Shown: one piece after another, positions 54,850 to 64,000 of the stretch | How positions within the stretch are numbered: the first letter of the stretch is position 1 | Layout of the letters: each line of letters starts with the position of its first letter | Source of the DNA: Mesorhabditis belari | Lineage: Eukaryota; Nematoda; Chromadorea; Rhabditida; Rhabditidae | Assembly: GCA_958450365.1 (NCBI GenBank) | Contig: CAUEEP010000881.1 | Span: forward strand, 62,001 to 126,000 | Length of the DNA: 64,000 nucleotides | Reading direction: 5' to 3' | The notes under the pieces: model-generated | Database searches by the model: none | Told to the model about the DNA's origin: nothing | What the model saw: the letters and a program-made list of their open reading frames with translations, nothing else | Position numbers and translations under genes: made by a program

Positions 54850-56900
54850 TAACAGGTCGCTTTCTTTCCCATTCTGTTTAACTTTTATAGATACGTAACT
54901 ACTGTGATAACCATTCATGAAATTAGTTAATCTGTCTTTGCAAACTACACAGTTGAAATAAGTAACTTGTTTGAGTGATGAGAATAAACACTTTTTGCAA
55001 ACGATAAACTTATGAAAAAACTCTCAAACAAAAACGTTTTCTAAAACTAAACTCAACTTTTTGCTCATTTTCCTGTCTTGATCACAAAGTTTTTCTATTC
55101 TTCTACAGTTTTATTGATCCAACGATAAACATTTCAAAAAGAAGCACTATAAAACGTCTCACAAACATGGAATTGATCATTTACATTCAACAAAAATCCT
55201 ATTTGATTCGATTTGATTCATTTCCGATTCGAAACCATGTCTTGAACAGGTTGCGCGCTGCTAACAAAACTCAAGGTATCTAAAAACTAAGAGTGGCCGC
55301 CCGTATAAACATGGGGCCGATCTTTCAGCTGCCAAATTTTCAGAACGATTGGACAACTTTTAAGAAGTCTCCAGCGATTGTCAGACAGATGGAAACCATT
55401 TCGAAAATTCGGATAATATTGTTGCTCGATCCAAAATCCAAAACCGAATCGATCCAATTTTAGTTCTAGGGGTAAGAAAAGGTGAAAAAAACAATCGGCA
55501 CGAAATCATTCAAAATTCCTTCTTGGAAGTTATGAGTTATGAGCACTTTTGTGGTGAAAAAGGAACAGTTGGGTAGGGGAGAAACCAGAAGTAGCTAGCA
55601 TGCAAGCGCTCTAGCTTCAACTTTGCTTGGCATCGGCCACTGAACAGTTATCGAAGCTTTAAGCTTGATTTCAAGAAATTTCCATTTAGTATACGTCAAA
55701 GATAATTGGGAATAGCATTCGAAAGACTGGAAGCAAAAGATGAGTGCCGAGTTTTGACGTGGAACTACGGATCTAATATGTCTTGGAGTCATTCTATATG
55801 CTTCCAGTGTGTTCCTAGAAATTCCCGACTCGATCGAACTCGTCGTTTTTCGTGATTTTGACAGTTTCGACCAAATTTTTGTCAAAAATAATCCTTTGTT
55901 ATAAGTTTAAGCCGCCGCCAAGTCGTTTTTGGTAGCTTTTTGAAACATTCGTCGTCTGTATTTCGTCCAGAAACGATCGCTCCATAATTATTTTTATATA
56001 AAAGAGAAGATCTTGGGATTTCTCAAACTACTAATCAACCCGGATCACCTTTACTTACAAGCGTCGTATGGTGGCTTTTTTTGACCCGCAATTTCTTTTG
56101 CAAGTACCTGGTAAAACCCCAATATCTCGCAGCTCGAGTAGACATGAGCACTACAAACTACGAAGTCAGACTACAAACCCTTGTAGAAACGCGCAGAATG
56201 GATATTTTTGAAAACTTTTTTACCAAAAAATTGGGCCAACTTTAGGCTTTCGAATGGCACCAAGATCAATTCAACCCGTCATTTTTACTCCGAGAACCAG
56301 CCATTTATAGCTCGCCCCATGGGACGAGACTACAAACCTGAAAAAAACGTTATATCTCAGTGTCGAGAACATTATTTGCCCATGTCTAATGATAACTTTC
56401 CACCCTAAAATTCTAAAATACGCCTAAGCCACCCTGCTCAGGTCGGTGTCTCCGTTTTCCCCCTGTAAAAAGAAGTTCCATCCCTTCAATAATTCTTTTG
56501 AAGTATCGTCTTCTGCGCGTAAATGTCCATCTCACTCTACTGTCTTGTAAATTTTGTTTATTGTTAAAATTTCCCTTCCCCTTATTGTTTTCATCGCTCC
56601 TCCCTGTTCCCTTCTTAAAATTGTTCAAGTTCTAAAGTTTTGTACTTTTCTCGGTTCTTTCCACTTTATTGATCTTCGAACCCGCGTCTTTCATATCACC
56701 GATAAAGTTATTAAAATCTAAACATCTCTTCTCTATAAATGCCAGTAAATCTAACCCAGCCGCGAATCGTCTCCCTCTCGTTTTGGCAAATCATTTGAGA
56801 TTAGTGTTTCTGGGTTAAAAGATTTAGCAGTTTGGGTAAGGTTTCGACCCGGAATTTTGATATTTCAAACAGTAACACGTTGCTTTTTTTATTCAAATCC
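54850..56900. other. Intergenic of the right arm, with MITE remains
   Basis: Mirror of about 11080-13330. A MITE related to 11814-11993 lies at about 56150-56340 (starts gcactacaaactacgaagtc), with a longer, rearranged interior. The hairpin element and the 200-bp repeat of the left arm are absent. No gene seen. Confidence 0.55.
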
Positions 56901-56918
56901 CAAAGCTTCATTTCAGAA

Positions 56919-59900
56919 ATGTTCTCCACAAACTCTCTACAAGCCAACTCCTTGTGGTCATACATCGGTAGGCTGATTTTATTTCGAGGCGTTTTGCTAT
57001 TTGAAATTTTTAGAGAAAATGAATTTCGATGAATGCGGAAAGTTGATCAAGAATTTTTTGATGGAACTACTTGAAGTGGAGCGATTCGCGAGTCTTCATC
57101 GACAACGTGGTGGGAAGATTGATGCGGAGAATTTCAACAATTGGTCCGGTCTCTACACGGGATGCTCGTCAATGCAAGAGCGACTGATGACAAGTTGGGT
57201 ATTTTATGTAAAAAGTGCTTTTACGGGAAACAGAAAAATCTTGCGGAAATTTTAACTTTTGATGAGTTAAAAGTTTGGAATAATGAGCTTACAAGCCTTG
57301 TAGCAAAAGAAATCAGAAATTACGAATAGTTTCTTTGACATCAATGAAGTTTTTTAGCCAACGAGCTGCCACAATATCATGCCATTCTGATCAAGGCAAT
57401 TGGCCGAGCAGACACCCAATACTTGACGAATAAATACGAGGAGACGATCAGCGATGTCAATCTGTTCAACTATTGGAGTGGTCGATTTGATGAGGTTAAA
57501 CTGGCCGTGGAACAATTGGGATGTTTGAAGCGTTGGTTTTATTAAACTTTTGTTGAATTTTTGAAGTTGTTACCCAAGTTAACATGACACTCATCAACTT
57601 TAGAAGATGGACAATCTCCATCAGATGATCCACATCTTCACTTCGATATGTTCATAATGACCGCTCTTATTGGCTTTAGTTGGGATCTTTTTGAACAAAT
57701 GAGGTAATCGAAAAAAAGGGGGCGGGGTAGCCGTAAATATTGAATTTACAGGACAAGACGTGGAGAGAAAATCGAGAACAAGAGGGGACGAGCTTGGTGG
57801 GTTTTTATTTTTTGCTTATTTTTCATTCATTTCATTCAGTTTCTTTTTGAGAACACAAATTACTATCACCATTCAGGAATCCAACTGGTCAACCAACGTC
57901 CACAAAAGGCTACCTTTATATCAGAAGCGAGCAGTTGACGACCGGTATGCAAAAGTTTTTAAAGAGAAACTGATTAAACGTCTTCAGAATCAAAATTTGC
58001 CACTTGTGGAATGGGAATCACAAACTTTTTGGAAGATTTTCTCGGAAAAGAACCATTGAAACAACTGAACAAGAAGCTCTCCGATGAATTGGAATCAGAT
58101 TGTGATCGCTGGAAACGGACAAACGATGCGGCACAATTGATCATGCATCAACTCCACAAAACTCTCTGTTCGTCATTTTATTACTGATAAGAAGCTGAGC
58201 CTTACATAATTAAAAGCCATTAGTTGTAATCAGAGTCTAAAAATGTTAAAAATTCTTTTCATTTCCAGTTTCTCCCAATGAAGTGTCGTGCTCGGAGATC
58301 GACCGTTATTTGGCTCATTTGTTTGACGAAACTCTCCTCAAACTTCTCTATCAACGAATCGATGAACTGACCAGTGACATCTCCCATTTCATGCTATGGA
58401 CTGATCGTTTCGAAAGCGTTCACCAAGCTATACACCGAAGTAAAACGGAAGGTATATTATGAGTACCGTGTCTGATTTGAAACGTGTTTCAGCTTTATCC
58501 GATCTATCTCGTACTTCCGAGCTGCGCTTTTTTCGTTCGCTAACCAGCTTCTCCGTGGTTTTCTTGGTTTGGAAATTTTGCTTCTGGAAGAACAGGTGAT
58601 TGGAATGAATTTTAAATTGATAAGACTTTTGTAAAGTAAAAATTCAGTGATAAGCCTATAATGATTGTTTTTTTCAGCATGACATCGACGTTGGATGTGC
58701 CAAAAGGGGTTGTAGAGGATCCACAGCGATATGTTCTCAAGTTTGTCGTCGATCTTCTCACCGACAAAAAAGCCGTGGCGATTTTGGGGAAACTCGGTGG
58801 CTCGGGGAACGATTGTGCGAAACATGAACGCTATATCAAAGTGATCAAGAGAATCGATGAATTGAGAGAGAACTCACAACAACCGGTCAAAGGTTTGTTC
58901 TAAAAAATGTATCTAATTAATTTTTTTAGTTGCCATTAAATATTTGACAAACGTCTTGAGCAAGGATCTACTTGATTACATCATGTTGAAATGTAGGGAG
59001 GCTACCAGTAACAGAGAAAACTATATTTATTGGAATCGACGGTTTGCGACGGCTGGCATGGCTATGGAACGACTCGAAGGTGTGTATTCGTAAAACCCAA
59101 AAACTTTGCAATTCTTATAATTGTAACTTTCAGAGAACATGTGTCAGTACAGTGTTTCGCCGGTGTCTGCTCTCTTCTTTACAATCATCATCTGCTGGGA
59201 GCTCAGGTAAGCAGCATTTAAGTGATAGACAAATGAAAGCTCTGAAACCGCTTTCTATATCAATCGTCTATTTTTTAGAGATGAAGTGGGCGAGATCAAG
59301 CCATCGACAACAACGAGTTCAGCTGATGAGTGAGTACAAGAACTAAATATTCAAATTATAGCAATGATACATAACTTTTCTTGTTTTTAGAGAAGAAGTC
59401 AAGAAGAAACCAATCACGAAACCGCCACAAAAGGATCGACAAAAGTGAGATGAATTAGGGAACTCAAAACAAAGAAATTGGTCATTGACAACGTTATTTT
59501 TAAAAATTTTCAAGATCCATGCAGTAAAGATGCTCTTAACTCAATTGTTCAGATTACGCTTCACCCCGTGGACCCCCGCGCCTCTTCCCGAAGCCCCATC
59601 ACCTCCACCCGCCCAATCAACCCCACAACCAGAGTTCACCCAGAAGCGATGTGTCACTTGTGGAAAAGAGTTCACTTATGAACTCGAGAATTCTTTTTTG
59701 GTATTTGATTTTAAAAGAATACTCAACTCAAATCTTACAGCTTGAATGCAATCACACAGTCCCCAAATTCTTCGCTCATGAGCAATGTTTTGTCAAGGCT
59801 CTCAAAGAACAAATCCCGAGTCTGGATGGAAGAAAAAGAAAGGTGAGTGGAGGAAATACAATGGGCACAGAAAAGTTGAATGGTTTAGGATTGGAAGAAG

Positions 59901-60023
59901 GCGTTGTGTGTGGAAGATGGATGTAAGGGACATCTTCTCTTCTGTGATAAAGTCATCAAAGGAGTCCCACATGGAAATGTGAGTTTCAGAATGAGTGACA
60001 CAAATCGGGCGTTATCTAGCTAG
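56919..60023 (+). CDS. Multi-exon RING-like protein, right-arm copy
   Basis: Inverted duplicate of 7911-11075. Exons include 56919-56967 (MFSTNSLQANSLWSYI), 57015 onward (MNFDECGKLIKNFLMELLEV), 57357 onward (YHAILIKAIGRADTQYLTNK), 57605-57705 (HFDMFIMTALIGFSWDLFEQ), 58678 onward (VPKGVVEDPQRYVLKFVVDL), 58931-59080 (VAIKYLTNVLSKDLLDYIM) and the C-terminal Cys/His cluster (59648-60023: CVTCGKEF, LECNHTV, HEQC, CVEDGC). The second-to-third exon intron is 35 nt here against 48 nt in the left copy. Most exons remain open, so this copy may be expressed; no active-site change is visible in the Cys/His cluster. Function unknown; ubiquitin ligase activity is only inferred. Confidence 0.6.
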
Positions 60024-60785
60024 ACGGTGAAATGATTATTCAAATCATTATTTTCAGCCGATCCTCTACGATGACTGAATGCTCTTCTCCTGAATAAATT
60101 TGTCGATCTTCATCAACCATTAAAATAACATTGATACATCAAAATCTTTGTGATTTGTTAGTCTAACCTCATCGAGTTTCCTTTGACTGACTAATCGTTT
60201 TTCAAGTTTTTAAAATACTTGTTGTTTGTTAAATATTGTGTTGGGTTTTTTATTCACTTAATTGTTCAAAACACTTATATCAAAGTCACAAACAAAACTA
60301 AAAAAACTAAAGTCATCCATTTCGTGATTTTACATAGTGGATAGGCCATATATTTCACAAAAAGTGATCATTATTTTGTTTACTTAATGTTATTGAAGTT
60401 ATGTAAAGTTTTGATTTTTTTTTATTTAAAATTTTTCAATGTTATCTAAATCTCTTCTCAATACCGTTCAAGCGTTTGATGGACTTTGTTTAATTGAATA
60501 AAAGTTTACAACTAAACGTGCTTAAAAGATTTTTATACTAAGCAGCTATAAAGTTATAGATATAGAAAGAGTTAAGCAGATCCCACTGGCGTCACTTGTT
60601 GTAGACGGACCTTTCGTTCGGCTCGTTTCAAAGCATAAATCGTGTGAGCTCTGGAAAATTTGGCCCAATTTTGAAGTCACAAACAAGGATTCCGCACAGT
60701 CCCAATTTCGATATTGAAAGATCCATCGTGAAGTTTTTTTTCTTTATATAGCATTGAATATTGAGTATTTTGAAAACTTACCAGT

Positions 60786-61069
60786 TCGATAATGTAGAGC
60801 AACTGTATTGATTGATGGTTATTGCGCCATTCCACAAATCAATACATAACTAAGCACTTTTTAGCCAGTTACTCAACAACTCTGAATGCAGCTAATCGGT
60901 TAAACATTGAATTGTTTCAGAATCGAAATTCTTTCAAGGATTTAGCTCCAATAAACGAAGATTTGACACAAAATTCGATAGGTTAAACAAATTTTGATTT
61001 GTTTATACAAAATTTCGGTGGAACAACGCTTAATGATGGCTGTCACACTACAGTTGCTCTACATTATAT
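60786..61069. repeat. MITE at the outer end of the right duplication arm
   Basis: Inverted counterpart of 6881-7164 with the same TIRs (cagttcgataatgtagagca ... gttgctctacattat). Arm homology ends at its outer end, 61069. Confidence 0.8.
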
Positions 61070-61535
61070 AAATATATGAAATACACAGAAGGCTTTTTGA
61101 AGTATTTGATGTCTGATGGTAAATTTGAAACTCGATTTGCTTATATTGTTATGATTTTGTTAAATTTAGGCCAGCCGAGGAAGGATAAAGACCACGACTG
61201 CGTCTTAATGGATGGGAAAACGCGTTTGTGGCATGCTAATCTTTGTGATATCTATAGTGCATGATTAAAATCTTCCAGAAATTCTCTCGTCCAAAAACTT
61301 AACGAGAGTAGGTCCTCTCATTTTCTTTGAGGAGACAAAAATTGAAGAATTTCTGAAATTGCTTGAGGAATATTTAAAGGGGTACTCCGGCTCAAGGAAA
61401 GTCAGTGTTAAATTGGGCCCTCTTTTTCACGTCTTCTTAAATCTGATTTACAACTTTTAAACATTATTCTTTAAGAATGTAATGTTTTCTATTAAAAAAA
61501 CAAAACATATTTAGGATTGCTGTTAAATTTTAAAG
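61070..61535. other. Unique sequence, no supported gene
   Basis: A 62-codon plus-strand frame (61076-61264) has no known domain or splice partner. A splice-like ttatttaggccagccgagg near 61165 is noted but unsupported. Confidence 0.35.
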
Positions 61536-61730
61536 CTAGCTTGATAGCTATAAAGCCAGCTTTAAGCCAGCGATAAAGCCAGCTATCAAGCCAGTTTTAA
61601 GCCAGCTAACAAGCTAGCTTTAAGCCAGCTATAAAGCCAGTTTAAGCCAGCGATAAAGCCAGCTATCAAGCCAGCTATTAAGCCAGCTTTAAGCCAGCTT
61701 TAATAGAGCTATAAAGCCAGTTTATGTTAT
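61536..61730. repeat. Short tandem repeat (aagccagct units)
   Basis: Irregular tandem units of about 10-13 bp built on aagccagctat / aagccagcttt, about 16 in all. No protein frame is maintained. Confidence 0.85.
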
Positions 61731-61928
61731 AAATAGAAAAAAGTACAATTCGCTCAGTATTTCTATCAGAATTTGTGGTAGTGAAATGCTTGAACAACGA
61801 CTCAAAACCAGGATAATCTAGAAGTAAAGCATTTTGTACAGTAAAGTACTAAAAAATTCTACTCTACAAAGCATTAGCACTTAAACAATAGAAAGAGACA
61901 GGTTGCAGCTTATCTCTTTGATTTAAAA

Positions 61929-62547
61929 TCACTCACTACTCGTGTCAACTTTCGGCTCAGTCAACGCGTTCGCCAAGAGGGTTGCTTTGATCTCCTGCAA
62001 TAGGATATCTTTGAGATCGAGATTCTGACAGTGTACCGCTGCTTTTTGAAGAGCCGCCAAGGAGACGGTGGTGGCACCAGGTGTGGCGCCTGTTTGAGGG
62101 ACAATGAAGATTGGAATCCCCTCATACGAGGCATTACCCTGCCCACCACCGATCATTCCCATCCCACTCGTCAGACCTCCACCAGCACTCAGCTGTTGTT
62201 GTAAGGCCATCTGTAAAATGGTAGATCGTAAAACTCTTAGAGCTGGACTTGAAAGCCTAATTCTTTTTGCTTTATTTTGTAATTTATGATTTTACTAACT
62301 TGTTGATAAAGGGGAGCTGAGGCAGCCAATGTTGATGCGGCTGCTGATGCATAGGGGAGAAGAGCGCTTTGTTGAAGAAGTGACACCTGGAATCGATTGA
62401 ATCAAAATCAATTTCAATAACTAAGCAATATATAGTAAATGAAGAAAGAAGAAAACGAACCGGTGTCGAGCAAAGAGAAGACGGGGTTGTTGCACCGGCT
62501 GAGGCGGATGATGACCCAGCCCCCAGAGCCGCTGCAGTCAACATTTT
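61929..62547 (-). CDS. 3' end of an Ala/Gln/Gly-rich regulator-like gene
   Basis: Three minus-strand exons join in phase: 62547-62461 (MLTAAALGAGSSSASAGATT), 62386-62300 (LLPYASAAASTLAASAPLYQ) and 62210-61929 (MALQQQLSAGGGLTSGMGMI ... LQEIKATLLANAL, stop TGA at 61929). The protein is low-complexity, rich in Ala, Ser, Gln and Gly, ending in a helical segment (LDLKDILLQEIKATLLANAL). Such tails are common in nematode RNA-binding and transcription regulators, but no folded domain is in this window, so the family is not determined. The 5' exons must lie beyond 62560, perhaps outside the window. Confidence 0.65.
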
Positions 62548-62559
62548 CTAAAAAATATA

Positions 62560-63170
62560 GAAAATTAAGAAGTTTTTATGAAGAAACTGATAAGATGATG
62601 TTATTTTGACATTCAATTTAGAAAGATTTGACTAACTGATTAAATTACAAGAAAAGTTACAAGTTATAGTCTTTTTTAGTTAAAAGAACATCAAGAAAAG
62701 CTGTTTAAAATGGGCCAAACATTTGAATAACTGAAGTTTTGTAAAAGTAATGGTTCTACGACCAAAAATCTTTCAAATTTCAAAGTTGATCAGTTTAGTT
62801 AATGTAAAAATGGCGTAATTATCTGCTAAAATAACATTATGATAGCCGTTTGAGTGATCGGATTTGAGATGGGAAGAGAAAAAGATGAGAAGAATCGAGA
62901 ATAAACGAGAGAAAATCGAAATCATCGCTGAAAAATGGGCGAAAAGGGGGAAAGAGGGGAGAAAAGACAAAAAAAAACCACCGCGCACAACACCGAACTC
63001 GGCCGATGCCACTTTTTGTCAAATTTTCCCCCCTCGGGGGTAATAAATCGAAGGCAACAAGGATTTCATCGATTTTTTCGATTTGGTTTTGATTGTGCTT
63101 TGTGCTCAAAAATAGAAACACATCTTTTCTGGGATGCGCCTGTTTTAGAATCTTACAATATCAAGCACTG
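62560..63170. other. No exon recognised upstream of the 62 kb gene
   Basis: Probably intron of the minus-strand gene at 61929-62547. Overlapping frames near 62773-63171 are purine/pyrimidine-biased shadows without domains. Confidence 0.35.
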
Positions 63171-63173
63171 ACA

Positions 63174-63412
63174 AGTAAGAACTGATTAAGAACTTGTACT
63201 GATCAAGAGCTTGTACTGATCAAGAACTAGTACTGATCAAGAACTAGTACTGTTCAAGAACTTGTACTGATCAAGAACTTGTACTGATTAAGAACTAGTA
63301 CTGATTAAGAACTAGTACTGATTAAGAACTAGTACTGATTAGGAACTTGTATTGATCAAGAACTTGTACTGATCAAGAACTAGTACTGATCAAGAACTAG
63401 TACTGATCAAAA
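63174..63412. repeat. 17-bp tandem repeat array
   Basis: About 14 copies of a 17-nt unit (tactgatcaagaactag with variants gatta / gttca and actag / acttg). Each unit contains the palindrome tgatca. The array sits in presumed intron or intergenic DNA. Confidence 0.92.
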
Positions 63413-64000
63413 AATATTGAAGAATTCTTTTGTTAATAATAGTCTAGATAAGTTCAATTTACTTGTATTTAGCTTAATTCTTTGAAACTCATAATCTGTC
63501 TACAAAATACAAAAGAAAAACGAAAGAACAAGATTGATTTGGTAGAAGTATAGCTAAACTATCGAGTAGTAATGAATTAATATTACTTTAGATTGGTCAT
63601 AAGATGGGAATGAGTAAGGGGGTAGCGAAAGCAATAACAGGACGATAGAGACACCGATCTCTTCCTTTCTCTACCCAGAATGACCTTATTACGGCTCTTT
63701 TACAGAGAGAGAGAACATGACATGGATCGGATATCAAAAAAGAAGACAAATGAGTGAAAGAAAATATTAAAGTTGACCGATAAAATGATACTAGCAAATG
63801 AATTTCCTGAATTATCAAACAGATTAACAAGACAAAGAAGATTAAGAAGTAATTTGTGACTCGTGTAACATGTATCTTTTCGAATAAGAATTAAAAATTC
63901 GCAATTATCTTCTGTCTTTTAAGAGCAAACTTTTCAATTCATTAATAAATTTTAGTGATTAATGGCGATTGTAAGTGGGTAAAGAAAGGATTGATTTCAT
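63413..64000. other. No gene seen
   Basis: AT-rich; a 77-codon minus-strand frame (63597-63830) has no recognisable domain or splice partners. Confidence 0.35.

Noticed and set aside
63174..63412. CRISPR-like regularly spaced repeats
   Set aside because: Units are directly adjacent 17-mers with no unique spacers; this is a minisatellite in eukaryotic DNA.

Overview
The window looks like AT-rich nematode nuclear DNA. Introns are short (about 40-80 nt) with TTTTCAG-type acceptors. There are three serpentine (7TM) chemoreceptor loci, many mariner copies flanked by TA, MITEs, and a BEL/Pao LTR retrotransposon. Genes were modelled by eye from splice sites and reading frames, so exon ends are given only where phase and consensus agree. 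I cannot name the species.

Layout. 1-6.9 kb is a transposon graveyard: a deleted mariner, a FLYWCH/MULE transposase remnant, a chemoreceptor exon and a frameshifted mariner. 6.9-16.0 kb is the left arm of a roughly 9-kb inverted duplication; the right arm is 51.7-61.1 kb. Each arm carries two unrecognised multi-exon genes, one ending in a RING-like Cys/His cluster. 16.5-22.6 kb holds an unrecognised gene remnant, two more mariners, a kinase fragment and a chemoreceptor tail. 22.6-23.9 kb encodes, on the minus strand, a bacterial-type B12-binding/radical SAM protein split by spliceosomal introns and truncated at its 3' end. 24.7-25.5 kb begins with a clear CLEC16A/GOP-1 N-terminus that soon decays. 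26.65-29.18 kb is a complete ten-exon serpentine receptor between two blocks of the same roughly 145-bp satellite in opposite orientations. 30.8-33.5 kb is a DUF5077/DUF3472 gene with one long GC-rich exon. Its 3' end is interwoven with a 3.6-kb element that has roughly 350-bp terminal inverted repeats and also holds a decayed kinase. 36.6-40.6 kb is a single-pass membrane kinase with a mariner in one intron. 43.0-50.66 kb is the BEL/Pao element (LTRs, 5-bp target duplication, gag, protease, RT-RNaseH-integrase, plus an extra zinc-knuckle ORF after pol), followed by an inverted fragment of a second copy. 61.9-62.5 kb is the 3' end of a low-complexity regulator-like gene.

Most interesting: the intron-containing radical SAM gene of bacterial type, the DUF5077/DUF3472 gene, the large inverted duplication with element-associated breakpoints, the mirrored satellite around an intact chemoreceptor, and the extra gag-like ORF in the env position of the BEL/Pao element. 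No operon, CRISPR array, rRNA or tRNA gene was recognised.
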